The notes under the pieces are model-generated. The model made no database searches and was not told where the DNA came from. It saw only the letters and a program-made list of their open reading frames with translations. A stretch of DNA of 64,000 nucleotides from Actinomyces trachealis. GTDB taxonomy: Bacteria; Actinomycetota; Actinomycetes; Actinomycetales; Actinomycetaceae. This document shows positions 38,567-48,631 of this stretch, one piece after another (within the stretch, counting starts at the first letter, position 1; every line of letters begins with the position of its first letter). The stretch lies in assembly GCF_015711475.1 (NCBI RefSeq), contig NZ_CP065027.1, positions 1,860,001 to 1,924,000 on the forward strand. The letters run 5' to 3'. Both the position numbers and the translations under genes were made by a program.

Positions 38567-40315
38567 TTAGACGCCAGGCAGCGGGTAGTACGGGTCGGAG
38601 CAGGCGGCGTCGATCTCATGCCATGTGGCCCCACTGCGGCGCCACAGCACGGAGTGAGAGTCACAGGCCAGCAGGGTGCCATTGGTGCGCTCACCAGCCA
38701 GCACAGTGGTGCCCTTGACGGCAGGCAGATCCTCATAGGAACCGCCGACGACCTGTAGCCGCAGCATCGCCTCACCCGATTCCTGCGCCAGCAGCACCGC
38801 CACAGTCACCAAATCCGTCCAGGCCACCGCAGTGGCCCCGGGCGCCACCACGTACTGCGGCTCCACCAGCGCAGCGGGGTGAGCGTCTGCGCCCTCACGC
38901 TTAACGGCACAAACAGCCACGCGCGTACCCTGCTTCGTGGAGGCCACTACTGCCACGCGGCCACCCTCTGCGGACAGGTCGAAAGCTGTGACCTTACCTT
39001 CCAACCACTCGGCCTTAATGTTGTGGGACGCGCCCTTGGCGTTAACCACGGATAGCTTGCCCTCACGGCCAGTCCACACCCAGCCGTCGGCGTCAGCTAC
39101 GGGCGGCAGGAGTGCGTCATTGTCAGCCTGTGGGTTGGCGATTGAGTAGATGACAGAAGCAGCGTTCGTTCCAGCGACAAGCCGTTGGAGGCTACCGCCG
39201 TTGACGGCGTAGACGCTGCCATCAGGGCCGATCGCCGGGTAGCGCGCCTGCGCCCCACCCAAGGGAGTGAGGTCCGCGAGCGCCACGCGCGCACCACTCA
39301 CGCCCTGCACCACGGCGCTGGGAGTCAGGAGGACCACCTGGCCGGGATCCTTGAGCGGGTTGGGCAGGTTGGAGTCCGCCTGCACCCGCTCACCGTTGAC
39401 CGCCACCTGGACCTCCTCAACGGTGTCCAGCACGGACAGGCTCAAGGTGATCTGGGAGGCCAGGCGGGACAGCAAACCGGCGGGCTGCTTGCCCTGCGAA
39501 AGCAGACGCACAGCAACCAGGCCATTGACGGCGGCTAGGCCTGCCTGGTCCTCTAGCTCCATATCGCCCAGGGAAAGGGCGGTGGCTACGCCTTGGAGCC
39601 GGTCGGAAGGCCCACCCAGGATACGGCTGACCACCCGGCTGACGGCATTGCGGGAGGGCACCCAGCGGGAGTCAGCCACCCAGTGGGTCCCGTCAGGCGC
39701 GAGGAAGAAGACCGGAACGCAAATGAAACTGGAGCTGAAGGAGGAGGCCGGGAGCATCACGCCGTCAGGTACTGCGGCGATACGCCACTGGTTTCCGGAG
39801 TCGCGAGTGAGCGTGTAGGAAAGCTGGATCGGGGTTTCCTCTGAGACCACCTCATAGTTGCCCTCCGCGTCCACCTGCGCCTGCACCGGAACGGAGACCT
39901 GCACGGCCCCGTTGTCATCCTGAACAATGCTTGGGGAATCCAGGTGAGGGTAGATGCGCACCGTGCGCTCAGGCCACCAGGAGGAGGCCACGGGGCCTAC
40001 CAGGTAGCGGCGCGCGGTGGCGAAGTTGTCGTTTGGGCCAGCCGCGCAGGCCCGCAGGAAGCCCGCGACGATCTCCGTGGGCTCCGTCCCCACCAGTGGC
40101 AGGTCGGCCGTCTGGATCAGTGAGTCGGGCCGCTGTTCTTTTACCTTGGCGCGCTGCACTTTGCCGCTGACGGGCAGGGTCACGCAGCCGCTCAACCCGG
40201 CGGCGCCCGCCGTCGCCAGGGTTAGCAGGAGTCCCCGGCGGGTGAGGCCACTGCCGGATACAGCCCGCTGCTGCTCAAGGGGCGGGTGGCTCGGGTTGAG
40301 CTCAGCGCCGGTCAC
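38567..40315 (-). CDS. lpqB: MtrAB-associated lipoprotein LpqB
   Basis: The 582-residue lipoprotein has an N-terminal signal with twin arginines and a lipobox (LTRRGLLLTLATAGAAGLSGC), a GerMN-like domain and a beta-propeller-like C-terminal half (YPAIGPDGSVYAVNGGSLQR). In mycobacteria LpqB modulates the MtrB sensor at the cell surface. GTG 40315 is chosen because it overlaps the mtrB stop by 14 nt and leads directly into the signal peptide. It is the third gene of the mtrA-mtrB-lpqB operon. Confidence 0.93.
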   Translation of the reverse strand: MTGAELNPSHPPLEQQRAVSGSGLTRRGLLLTLATAGAAGLSGCVTLPVSGKVQRAKVKEQRPDSLIQTADLPLVGTEPTEIVAGFLRACAAGPNDNFATARRYLVGPVASSWWPERTVRIYPHLDSPSIVQDDNGAVQVSVPVQAQVDAEGNYEVVSEETPIQLSYTLTRDSGNQWRIAAVPDGVMLPASSFSSSFICVPVFFLAPDGTHWVADSRWVPSRNAVSRVVSRILGGPSDRLQGVATALSLGDMELEDQAGLAAVNGLVAVRLLSQGKQPAGLLSRLASQITLSLSVLDTVEEVQVAVNGERVQADSNLPNPLKDPGQVVLLTPSAVVQGVSGARVALADLTPLGGAQARYPAIGPDGSVYAVNGGSLQRLVAGTNAASVIYSIANPQADNDALLPPVADADGWVWTGREGKLSVVNAKGASHNIKAEWLEGKVTAFDLSAEGGRVAVVASTKQGTRVAVCAVKREGADAHPAALVEPQYVVAPGATAVAWTDLVTVAVLLAQESGEAMLRLQVVGGSYEDLPAVKGTTVLAGERTNGTLLACDSHSVLWRRSGATWHEIDAACSDPYYPLPGV

Positions 40316-42323
40316 GGTGCACCTCCGGGTCCTCAGGGGTGGGGGCGTACTGCAGCTCACGGGGTGTCTGGTTGGCGGATGGCACAGCGGTGACGCCGTG
40401 GCTGCGTACGGGCACGCGCAGGTGCTCGGCGGAGCGCGCCTCCAGTCCGGCGGCCTTGAGGAGTCCCTCAACGGCCGCCAGGGTTTCGTCGGTGTCGTCA
40501 ATGGGCTCGGCGGTGACCACTACGGGTGGGTTCACGCCGGTGGCGTCGGCGTAGCGGGTGACGGGTCCGCGGGCCTGCTGGCGGGGTGGGGGCACGATTT
40601 CTGGCCGGGTGTCGGCGGCGGGGCGCATGGCGGACTCAAGGTCTCGCTCGTTGCGCGTCGGATTGTTGGTGCGGCTGGCGTGCGCCGCCGCGAGCGCTTC
40701 GGCGGGGGCGTCCTCTGGGATGAGTTCGAGAGGCCGCTCGTCAATGGGCTCACCGGGCACGCGCGGCAGGGTGAGAAGGAAGGAGGAGCCATCACCGGGC
40801 CAGCCCCAGGCGGTGAGTTCGCCGCCGTGGAGGGTGGCGTCCTCCTGGGAGATGGACAGGCCCAAACCGGTGCCGCCGGTGGTGCGCTTACGCGAAGGGT
40901 CCGCCCGGAAGAAGCGGTCAAAAACGTGGGCTACAACCTTCTCGCTCATGCCGACTCCGCGGTCGCGTACACGCACGGCCACGGCTCCAGCGTTCTGCGC
41001 CACGGTGACGTCCAGGGGCTTGCCTTCCCCGTGCTCCAGAGCGTTGACAACTAGGTTGCGGACGATCCGCTCCACACGGGTGCGGTCCAGGGCCACGCGC
41101 ACAGGGCCGTCAGGTGCGTGGAGGCGCACGTCGGTGTTCTTCTCGGCCGCCAGGGGCGCCGCCATACCGAGCACGTCACGAACCACCTCAACCATATCCA
41201 CCTCTTTGAGGTGCAAGGCTGAGGCGCCGGCGTCGATCCGGGAGATGGTTAGCAGGTCCTCCAGCATGGTGCCAAAGCGCTCCAGCTGACCAAAGAGGAT
41301 CACGGCGCTGCGTTTTAGGACTGGGTCGTCAAAGTCCTCGCGGGCTTTGAAGATCTGTTCCCCGGCCAGGCGGATGGTGGTCAGAGGGGTACGCAGCTCG
41401 TGTGAGACGTCGGAGACGAAGCGCCGTTGGAGCTGGGAGAGATCGTCGTAACGGCTGATCTGCTCCTCGATGTTATCCGCCATCGTGTTGAAAGAGCGGG
41501 CCAGGGCCGCTAGCTCGTCGGCGCCATGCACGTCGAGGCGCTCGGTGAGCAGGCCGCGAGCTAGGCGCTGGGCAGCCAGGGAGGTCTGGCGCACGGGGAG
41601 CAACACGCGCCAGGCCATGGTGGATACCATGACGATTAGCACGGTAGCGAATCCGAGACTGGCAACGGTCATGGCGCGGGCGGTGACGGTGAGGACCCGC
41701 TGCTCAGGCGCCAGGGTGTAGATGAGGTAGAGGTCGTGTCGGCCTGCCATAGGCAGGTTGATCTGGGTGCCTACCACCAGCCCCGGTTTGGTTTTGCTGC
41801 CTGAGGGCACACGAATCGACTGCCAGTGCTCAACGCCTGGCCCCGAGGCCTCCACCTGGGAGGCTAGCTCCGCAGAGATCAGGCTAGAAAGGTTGGCGTC
41901 TGTGGCTAGATCGTTGATCACGGTGCTGGAGCCCTCATTTGTGGCCCGGTTCAGGACCACACCGACGCCGCCAGCCGCAGCGAAGGAGCCGCGGATACGG
42001 GAGATCTCCCGCTGCACCGCGATGGCGACGTCGTCTCCTGAGGAGATGGTGGCTGCGTCCAGGTCAGCCTGAGCTACCTGGGCGCGCGTGTGCGCATCCT
42101 GCAAGACGGCGTCGCGCTTGTTGTCGAAGATGTCGCTGCGGATGTGGCTGGTGACCAGCACCAGCAGCAGCACGATCATTACGCCACCGATCCCCACCGC
42201 CATGACCGTCAGGCGCATGGAGACGGAGTGGCGCAGGGATCTGACGACCGGTAGGTCCCGCCAGCCCCCCTGTTGTGCCTCAGGCGTCATTTCTGGGCGC
42301 TGACCCCCGTCACTTGGAGCCAC
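40302..42323 (-). CDS. mtrB: Two-component sensor histidine kinase MtrB
   Basis: The 673-residue kinase has two membrane helices (about 40-60 and 205-232) around an extracytoplasmic sensor domain, a HAMP domain, a DHp helix with phospho-acceptor His308 (FVSDVSHELRTPLTTI), an HATPase domain (NLVVNALEHGEGKP; TTGGTGLGLSIS), and a Pro/Arg-rich tail of about 125 residues. It phosphorylates MtrA and controls cell-wall homeostasis and division in Actinobacteria. GTG 42323 overlaps the mtrA stop by 14 nt; ATG 42290 is an alternative. Confidence 0.95.
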   Translation of the reverse strand: MAPSDGGQRPEMTPEAQQGGWRDLPVVRSLRHSVSMRLTVMAVGIGGVMIVLLLVLVTSHIRSDIFDNKRDAVLQDAHTRAQVAQADLDAATISSGDDVAIAVQREISRIRGSFAAAGGVGVVLNRATNEGSSTVINDLATDANLSSLISAELASQVEASGPGVEHWQSIRVPSGSKTKPGLVVGTQINLPMAGRHDLYLIYTLAPEQRVLTVTARAMTVASLGFATVLIVMVSTMAWRVLLPVRQTSLAAQRLARGLLTERLDVHGADELAALARSFNTMADNIEEQISRYDDLSQLQRRFVSDVSHELRTPLTTIRLAGEQIFKAREDFDDPVLKRSAVILFGQLERFGTMLEDLLTISRIDAGASALHLKEVDMVEVVRDVLGMAAPLAAEKNTDVRLHAPDGPVRVALDRTRVERIVRNLVVNALEHGEGKPLDVTVAQNAGAVAVRVRDRGVGMSEKVVAHVFDRFFRADPSRKRTTGGTGLGLSISQEDATLHGGELTAWGWPGDGSSFLLTLPRVPGEPIDERPLELIPEDAPAEALAAAHASRTNNPTRNERDLESAMRPAADTRPEIVPPPRQQARGPVTRYADATGVNPPVVVTAEPIDDTDETLAAVEGLLKAAGLEARSAEHLRVPVRSHGVTAVPSANQTPRELQYAPTPEDPEVHRDRR

Positions 42324-42999
42324 CGGCGCGGTAGCCGATACCGCGGACGGTCATGACGATCTCGGGGTGCTCCGGGTCGTGTTCGATCTTGGCCCGCAGA
42401 CGCTGGACGTGGACGTTAACCAGGCGGGTGTCCGCCGTGTGGTGGTAGCCCCAGACCTCGGCGAGCAGCTCCTCACGGCTGAAGGCCTTCCACGGGGAGC
42501 GGGCCAGGGTGACCAGGAGGTCGAATTCCAGGGGAGTCAGCGCAATAATCTGGTCTCCGCGGCGTACCTCGTGGCCAGCGACGTCGATCATGAGGTCAGC
42601 GACCTCCACGCGTTCGGCCCCGGCGGCGGTCGGGTCCAGGACGCGCCGCAGGCGCGTGCGCACGCGGGCCAGGAGTTCCTTGGAGCGGAAGGGCTTGGTG
42701 ACGTAGTCGTCTGCACCGGCCTCTAGTCCGGCGACGACGTCCTCCGTCTCGGTGCGGGCGGTCAACATGATGATGGGCACATCGGACTCGACACGGATCT
42801 GGCGGCAGATCTCCACCCCGTCGACCCCGGGAAGCATGAGGTCAAGGAGGACTAGGTCTGGGGAGACTTTGCGGAACATGCTCATGGCCTGCGCCCCATC
42901 CGCGCAGAATGAGGGTTCGTATCCCTCAGACTCGAGCATGATGCCGATCATGTCAGCAAGGGCTGTGTCGTCGTCGACGACGAGTACGCGGGTATCCAT
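42310..42999 (-). CDS. mtrA: Two-component response regulator MtrA (OmpR family)
   Basis: The 229-residue regulator has a receiver domain (about 1-115) with phospho-acceptor Asp53 (LLDLMLPGVDG), conserved Thr and Lys (LTARTETED, VTKPF), and a winged-HTH output domain (about 130-225, LTPLEFDLLVTLARSP; VNVHVQRLRAKIEHDP). It regulates cell-wall and division genes. The ATG at 42999 starts the conserved MDTRVLVVDDD; the longer frame upstream is not needed. Confidence 0.97.
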   Translation of the reverse strand: MDTRVLVVDDDTALADMIGIMLESEGYEPSFCADGAQAMSMFRKVSPDLVLLDLMLPGVDGVEICRQIRVESDVPIIMLTARTETEDVVAGLEAGADDYVTKPFRSKELLARVRTRLRRVLDPTAAGAERVEVADLMIDVAGHEVRRGDQIIALTPLEFDLLVTLARSPWKAFSREELLAEVWGYHHTADTRLVNVHVQRLRAKIEHDPEHPEIVMTVRGIGYRAGGSK

Positions 43000-43070
43000 G
43001 CGACCATCGTGCCACCTACTTGCCACGGCAAGTAACAACTGAGGGCGCATAACTCATCCTGGAGGCGGAG

Positions 43071-44312
43071 GTGAGCGCCACAATCGACTGTAATGATTGG
43101 GATATGAGCAGCGACCCTAATTCGGCGATCGGGCCCAAGGACACACCGCAGAGTTTCGGTGGCTGGCAGCCGCCCACAGTTGCGGGCCAGTCGCAGGCAC
43201 AATCCGCGCCACAGCCACAATTTGGCGCCTACGACCAGCCACCTGTGGGCAGCTACAGTCAGCCACCGTTCGACGGCGCCAGCCAGTCTTGGCGGAGCAC
43301 CCAGGCGCAGTACCCCAGCGGGCTTGGGGCAGCATTTGACGTCGCCCCCAAACCGGGCATCATTCCACTGCGCCCACTGTCCTTCGGGGAGATCCTGGAA
43401 GGGTCGTTTCAAGCACTACGGGTGAACCCGAAAGCCATGTTCGTGCCAGCACTGCTGGTCATGTCCGTAATTGGCGTCATCGCGGCCATCGTCAACGCGC
43501 TGATACTGCAGAGCTTCGACCTGGGCTCACTGATAGACCCAAGTCGGGCCGCGACGAGCGGACCTGAGTCTGGGTTAGCCGAGTCTTTGGCCTTGCAATC
43601 CGGAACTCTGGTAACCGCGTTTCTGAACCTATTTGCCACCGCAATTCTTTCAGGTCTGCTTATCATCGCGGTCTCCCGCTCCGTGCTGGGACGGGTAGCA
43701 GACCTAGGCGAGACCTGGCAGCGCACCAAGAAGCGCATCTGGGCCCTGATCGGTCAGACGCTACTGATCGAGCTGATCGCCTTCGCCACGATGTTGGTGT
43801 GCGCCCTGTTCATCATCTTGATCGGGGTATCCGCCTCCAACGCCACCAATAGCTTTGAAGATTCCTCCTTTGGCACCATCGTGTTGATAATCCTTTCCAT
43901 CACGGTGCTGGCACTGGTCACGGTTGCTGCAGCACTGTTCTTCCAGACCAGACTGCTGGTGGCACCGGCAGCGCTCATCCTGGAGGACGTGGGTGTGGTC
44001 GAGTCGATCAAACGATCTTGGCAACTGACCAAGGAGTCCTTCTGGCGAGTGCTGGGCATGACCCTGGTGATCTCCTTGCTCGTGTCGATGGTCAGCGGCA
44101 CGATAGGCGGGGTCATCGGCCTGGCCAGTGGACTGTCTATCGTCTTGTCCCCTGGCGCCCTACCCATTCTCCTGTTCCTGACCACCTCCCTGACCTCTCT
44201 CGTGACCGGCCTGGTACTGCCCTTCCAGGCCGCAGCGAACGCCTTGATCTACATTGACCTGAGAATGCGCAAGGAGGGTCTGGACGTGGACCTGCGCAGG
44301 TCGGCGGCCTGA
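43071..44312 (+). CDS. Multi-pass membrane protein (glycerophosphodiester phosphodiesterase membrane-domain-like)
   Basis: This 413-residue protein has a Gln/Pro/Ser-rich cytoplasmic N-terminus (about 1-95, with repeated SQPP/YDQPP units) and about six membrane helices from residue 125 onward (VPALLVMSVIGVIAAIVNAL; ALILEDVGVVESIKRSWQLT is a family hallmark). Proteins of this type (DUF7847/GDPD-membrane-domain) are common in Actinobacteria; the function is unknown. Its first residues are uncertain: GTG 43071 has GGAGG upstream, while ATG 43104 could be leaderless after TAATGA. It begins a same-strand run leading to DUF58. Confidence 0.75.
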   Translation: MSATIDCNDWDMSSDPNSAIGPKDTPQSFGGWQPPTVAGQSQAQSAPQPQFGAYDQPPVGSYSQPPFDGASQSWRSTQAQYPSGLGAAFDVAPKPGIIPLRPLSFGEILEGSFQALRVNPKAMFVPALLVMSVIGVIAAIVNALILQSFDLGSLIDPSRAATSGPESGLAESLALQSGTLVTAFLNLFATAILSGLLIIAVSRSVLGRVADLGETWQRTKKRIWALIGQTLLIELIAFATMLVCALFIILIGVSASNATNSFEDSSFGTIVLIILSITVLALVTVAAALFFQTRLLVAPAALILEDVGVVESIKRSWQLTKESFWRVLGMTLVISLLVSMVSGTIGGVIGLASGLSIVLSPGALPILLFLTTSLTSLVTGLVLPFQAAANALIYIDLRMRKEGLDVDLRRSAA

Positions 44313-44321
44313 GCCCACAAG

Positions 44322-45029
44322 ATGTTCAACCCCATGTACTGGCCCCTAAGGCTGCCGCTGAGCGGCGCCCCGGCCACGCCAGACGCAGACTCGGCACGCC
44401 GGGCCGCAGAAGATGAGTTGGCTAAGCCCGCCTACCACCCTCGTCCCAACCTGCTCCAGCTCCTCTGGAAGTGGTTTCAGCGGCAGGTTGAAAGTTCCAG
44501 ACTGTTCCCGGACGAGCTGCCCGCCTGGGTGTCCATGCTCATCGTCCTGACGGCAGCTGTCTTCCTGCTGGGGGTACTGGTGATCGTACTGAGGCGTTTC
44601 ACGCGGGTCCAGCGCAGACGCAGGTTGGGCTCGCTGTTTGACTCCGATCTGCGGGATGCTGCGGCGCTGGCTCGTGACGCCGACGCCGCCGCCCAGGCTG
44701 GCGACTTCGCGACGGCGGTGGTTGAGCGCTTCCGTGCGATCATCCGTTCACTTGATGAGCGTGGCCTGTTGGAGGACTACCCCGGCATGACTGCGCAGGA
44801 AGCCTCCGTGCTGGCTCAGCAGGCGCTTACCGGCGCACACACCAAGAACGGCGAATCCCTGGTGCTGGACCCCCAGCTCCATGAGGCCGGTAACCTCTTT
44901 GACACCGTCCGTTACGGAGAGAACGAGCCGACCACGCAGCAGGATCAGTGGATGCGGGAACTCGCTGCACAGGTTGAGTCATGCATTGTGCCTCAACGCA
45001 GCGCCAGCAGCCTGGTGGTGGCACCGTGA
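44322..45029 (+). CDS. DUF4129-domain membrane protein
   Basis: The 235-residue protein has one membrane helix (about 69-90, MLIVLTAAVFLLGVLVIVL), flanked by a cytoplasmic or exposed N-terminal part and a C-terminal DUF4129 helical domain (about 130-200, AVVERFRAIIRSLDERGLLE; PGMTAQEASVLAQQ). It is the first of a coupled group; its stop overlaps the next start (GTGA). DUF4129 genes are usually linked to DUF4350 and MoxR. Confidence 0.85.
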   Translation: MFNPMYWPLRLPLSGAPATPDADSARRAAEDELAKPAYHPRPNLLQLLWKWFQRQVESSRLFPDELPAWVSMLIVLTAAVFLLGVLVIVLRRFTRVQRRRRLGSLFDSDLRDAAALARDADAAAQAGDFATAVVERFRAIIRSLDERGLLEDYPGMTAQEASVLAQQALTGAHTKNGESLVLDPQLHEAGNLFDTVRYGENEPTTQQDQWMRELAAQVESCIVPQRSASSLVVAP

Positions 45030-46309
45030 GTACCGTGAGCGCCGCACCTGTACCGGCAGCTGCCGCAGCCTCTTCCGCCACTGTGCCCCCAGGGGCGCCA
45101 GAGCCTACCGGCATGCAAACAACGGACCCGCACACCAGCCAGGTCATCGGCCCCACGATCCGCGAGCGCCTGCGGAGATCCCGCCCCGTCGTCCTCGCGC
45201 TCCTGCTCCTGGCTGCGGTGGCGCTGATAACCTCCAACTCGGCTGGCACCGGCTCCAAAGTTCCCTTTGCCTTGGATAGCATCAAGGGGGACGGCGCACG
45301 CGCCCTGGGAGAGGTGCTGCGCAGCTACGGGATCCGCCCCCACAGCGCACAGACCTTCGACCAGGCCATCACCGCCGTCACTGAAAACCCGCAGCGCACC
45401 ACGCTGGCGGTGATCGGCATCGGCTCCCTGACAGATCAGGAACGCGAGCTGCTGTCCCAGTTGGGGGCGGATGTGACGGTGGTGGGCACCGTCTACCAAG
45501 ACCTTGAAGGCCTGAGCCCCCTGCACTCCTCAGGACTATCCGCCCCCCCAGGGCAGGACCTCTCCCCCAGTTGCAGCGACAGTGACGCCCAGGCGGCGCA
45601 GGCCCTGGACGGTAGCCGCGGCTCGGTGGCACTCCCCCAAGACACCCCGGCACCAGCACAGCTACAAGCCTGCTTCCCCGTAGGCAGTGCCTTCGGCTAC
45701 GCGTCACTGCCCCTGCCAACAGGCGGCACCCTGCGCCTGATCGGGGACCCGTCAATCGCCACCAATGCGAAGCTGGCCAACTCCGGCAACGCCGCACTGA
45801 TGGTAAGGGCCCTGGGACACCACGAACACGTCGTCTGGTTTGACGCATCCCGCCCCGGCACCGGCTCCATCTGGGACACTGCTCAGCTGCCGCGTTGGGC
45901 ACCGGTGCTCATTGCCCTACTTGGTGCCAGTGCTGGGGTCCTGGCCCTGGCCCAAGGGCGCCGTATGGGCCGCTTAGTGCCGGAGGACCTGCCGGTGGAG
46001 GTACCTGCTGCGGAGACCACCATCGGACTGGGCCGCATGTACCAGCAGGCTAAGGACCGGGCGCATGCCGCACGGTCGCTGCGCACTGGCGCCGCCCTGC
46101 GCCTGGGCCATCGTTTGGGCCTGACCCCTTCCGCCGACGGCGCCGTGCTGCTGGATGAACTGGCGCGCCGCTGCGGCAGCCAGGATGGGCCAGCGCTGCG
46201 CGCCCGCGCCGCCCACCTCCTTTACGGCCCACCCCCAAACAACGACCAGGAGCTGACTGCCCTGGCCGACCAGCTAGACCAACTTGAGAGCGAGGTTCAA
46301 CACCGATGA
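45026..46309 (+). CDS. DUF4350-domain membrane protein
   Basis: This 427-residue protein has an N-terminal helix (about 55-75, PVVLALLLLAAVALITS), an extracytoplasmic DUF4350 domain (about 80-290, with DGARALGEVLRSYGI and GALGHHEHVVWFD-like text) and a second helix (about 300-320, APVLIALLGASAGVLALAQG), then a cytoplasmic helical tail (TGAALRLGHRLGLTPSADG). GTG 45026 overlaps the DUF4129 stop. The stop overlaps moxR (ATGA). The function is unknown; the tight coupling suggests a DUF4129-DUF4350-MoxR-DUF58 complex. Confidence 0.88.
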   Translation: MSTVSAAPVPAAAAASSATVPPGAPEPTGMQTTDPHTSQVIGPTIRERLRRSRPVVLALLLLAAVALITSNSAGTGSKVPFALDSIKGDGARALGEVLRSYGIRPHSAQTFDQAITAVTENPQRTTLAVIGIGSLTDQERELLSQLGADVTVVGTVYQDLEGLSPLHSSGLSAPPGQDLSPSCSDSDAQAAQALDGSRGSVALPQDTPAPAQLQACFPVGSAFGYASLPLPTGGTLRLIGDPSIATNAKLANSGNAALMVRALGHHEHVVWFDASRPGTGSIWDTAQLPRWAPVLIALLGASAGVLALAQGRRMGRLVPEDLPVEVPAAETTIGLGRMYQQAKDRAHAARSLRTGAALRLGHRLGLTPSADGAVLLDELARRCGSQDGPALRARAAHLLYGPPPNNDQELTALADQLDQLESEVQHR

Positions 46310-47277
46310 GCGCCCCCACCACCCCTATGCCAGACCACCGCGCCCGCCTCGTAGATGTGCGCTCAGAGGTCGCCAAGGCCGTCGTCGGCCAGGACGCTGC
46401 CGTCACCGGTCTGGTGCTGGCGGCGCTAGCAGGCGGCCACGTCCTACTTGAGGGCGTCCCCGGCGTCGCCAAAACCCTGCTGGTGCGTTCCCTAGCCACC
46501 GCCCTGAACGTGGACACCAAACGCATCCAATTCACCCCTGATCTCATGCCCGGTGACGTCACCGGATCCTTGGTCTACGACTCGCGCACAGCAGAGTTCT
46601 CCTTCCGTGAGGGACCCGTATTCACCAACCTGCTCCTAGCGGACGAGATCAACCGCACGCCCCCAAAGACGCAGGCGGCGCTGCTGGAGGCCATGGAGGA
46701 GCGGCAGGTCTCGGTAGACGGCCAGCCGCGCCCGCTGCCCGACCCATTCATGGTGATCGCCACCCAAAACCCGGTGGAGTACGAGGGCACCTACCCACTG
46801 CCCGAAGCCCAACTGGACCGCTTTCTGCTCAAGCTGGTGCTGCCACTACCCGAGCGCTCAGAGGAGATCGAGGTGCTCTCCCGCCACGCCTCCGGATTCG
46901 ACCCGCGCAACCTACCTGGCGCGGGCTTGCGGGCAGTGGCTGATGGCCAGGACCTAGCGGAAGCCCGCGAGCAAGTGCGCACTGTAGGTACCTCCCCTGA
47001 GCTGCTGGCCTACGTGGTGGACCTGGTCCGCGCCACCCGCAGCGCGCCGAGTGTGGCCCTGGGGGTGTCCCCTCGTGGTGCCACAGCGCTGTTGGCCACC
47101 TCCCGCGCCTGGGCCTGGCTGTCTGGCCGCTCCTTCGTCACCCCTGACGATGTCAAGGCCCTGGCCCTGCCGACTCTGCGCCACCGTATACAGCTGCGCC
47201 CCGAGTCGGAGATGGAGGGGGTCACCACAGAGGCGGTCATCACTGGTGTGCTGCGTTCCGTGCCCGTCCCCCGCTGA
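46306..47277 (+). CDS. MoxR-family AAA+ ATPase
   Basis: The 323-residue ATPase has Walker [10 protein letters not shown] (about 49-57), Walker [21 protein letters not shown], sensor I ([18 protein letters not shown]) and an arginine finger region (LDRFLL). MoxR ATPases act as chaperones or metal-insertion factors for vWA-containing partners such as the DUF58 protein immediately downstream. It overlaps the upstream DUF4350 gene by 4 nt. Confidence 0.96.
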   Translation: MSAPTTPMPDHRARLVDVRSEVAKAVVGQDAAVTGLVLAALAGGHVLLEGVPGVAKTLLVRSLATALNVDTKRIQFTPDLMPGDVTGSLVYDSRTAEFSFREGPVFTNLLLADEINRTPPKTQAALLEAMEERQVSVDGQPRPLPDPFMVIATQNPVEYEGTYPLPEAQLDRFLLKLVLPLPERSEEIEVLSRHASGFDPRNLPGAGLRAVADGQDLAEAREQVRTVGTSPELLAYVVDLVRATRSAPSVALGVSPRGATALLATSRAWAWLSGRSFVTPDDVKALALPTLRHRIQLRPESEMEGVTTEAVITGVLRSVPVPR

Positions 47278-47303
47278 GTCGCCCATTTCCGGAAGGAGGC
47301 CCC

Positions 47304-48596
47304 GTGTACCTGTCCGAACGTGCCGCCGTGCTTATGTTGCTCGGGGCCGTCCCCGTGCTGATCTGGCCGCGCCCTTTAACGGTGGTGCTCTGGCTATTGG
47401 CGCTGGTGGTTTTGGTGCTGCTGGATGTGCTGCTAGCAGCCTCCCCCCGCTCGTTGCAGGCTGTGCGGAAGGTGGATCGTGCGGTCCGTCTGGGTGAGGC
47501 GACGGTGGCCACGTTGACCATCTCTAACCAGGGCAAGCGGGCGGCTCATGGTCTGGTGCGTGACGCCTGGGTGCCTTCAGCTGGTGCCAGCAACACCCGC
47601 CACCGCCTTAGCCTGGCCCCCGAGCGCCGCACACGGCTGCACACAGAGCTGCGCCCCAGCCGCCGCGGTGACCGCGTGGCAGACCTGGTGACCGTGCGCT
47701 TATCCGGCCCGCTCGGCCTAGCTGGCCGCCAGGCCTCCCTACGGGCCCCCGCGAAGCTGCGGGTACTGCCCGCCTTCACCTCACGCAAGCACCTGCCCAG
47801 CCGCCTGGCCCGTCTGCGGGAAATGGATGGGCGTAGCGCCGTCATGGTGCGGGGTGCTGGCACCGAGTTCGACTCGCTACGCGAGTACGTGGTGGGCGAC
47901 GACGTGCGCTCCATCGACTGGCGCTCCACCGCCCGACGCGGTGAGGTGGTGGTGCGCACCTGGCGGCCGGAGCGTGACCGGCGGGTGCTGCTGCTGTTAG
48001 ACACCGGGCGCCTAGCCTGCGCGCGCCTTGGTGACGCCACCCGGATGGACGCCCAGATCGAGGCCGCCCTGTTGCTGTCCGCCTTAGCCTCGCACGCAGG
48101 CGACCGGGTGGACGTGGTCGCCCTGGATGAGGAGCTGCGTATGCAGGTGCGCGGCCAGTCAGGTGTAGCCCTCATGGCAGAACTGGCTGACAGCCTGGCC
48201 CCAGTGGAACCCCGGCTTGTGGAGACCAGCTGGCAACTCATTACTGAGACCGTCTCCTCGATGCTCTCCCAGCGGGCACTGGTGGTGGTGCTAACCGCGG
48301 TCGACTCGGGCACCACCGACGCTGAGGCCATGCGGCACCTGGCCTCACTGGCCCGCCAGCACACGGTGTTGCTGGTCTCCGCCACCGACCCCGCGCTCAG
48401 TGAGCTGCGTCAGGAACATGAGCGCACGGACCAGGTCTACGTGGCCGCCGCTGCGGAGCACACTCTGGCCCAAAATGAGACGGTGCGGGCCCGTCTAATC
48501 CGCAGCAGTGTGGAGGTGGTTGAGTCCGAGCCTGATCTCCTGGCCCCCACGGCGGCTGACGCCTACCTGTCCCTCAAGGCTGCGGGGCGGCTGTGA
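47304..48596 (+). CDS. DUF58-domain protein (vWA-like)
   Basis: This 430-residue protein has two N-terminal membrane helices (about 8-30), a beta-rich domain (about 50-180) and the DUF58 motif GDDVRSIDWRSTARRGEVVV followed by a vWA-like domain whose first strand reads RRVLLLLDTGRLA. The MIDAS is degenerate (DTG where DxSxS is expected). GTG 47304 has a strong GGAAGGAGG upstream. DUF58 proteins are usual MoxR partners. Confidence 0.92.
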   Translation: MYLSERAAVLMLLGAVPVLIWPRPLTVVLWLLALVVLVLLDVLLAASPRSLQAVRKVDRAVRLGEATVATLTISNQGKRAAHGLVRDAWVPSAGASNTRHRLSLAPERRTRLHTELRPSRRGDRVADLVTVRLSGPLGLAGRQASLRAPAKLRVLPAFTSRKHLPSRLARLREMDGRSAVMVRGAGTEFDSLREYVVGDDVRSIDWRSTARRGEVVVRTWRPERDRRVLLLLDTGRLACARLGDATRMDAQIEAALLLSALASHAGDRVDVVALDEELRMQVRGQSGVALMAELADSLAPVEPRLVETSWQLITETVSSMLSQRALVVVLTAVDSGTTDAEAMRHLASLARQHTVLLVSATDPALSELRQEHERTDQVYVAAAAEHTLAQNETVRARLIRSSVEVVESEPDLLAPTAADAYLSLKAAGRL

Positions 48597-48631
48597 TTCC
48601 CCGACGCCGTCGGCCCCCGGGTAGGAGCCGC

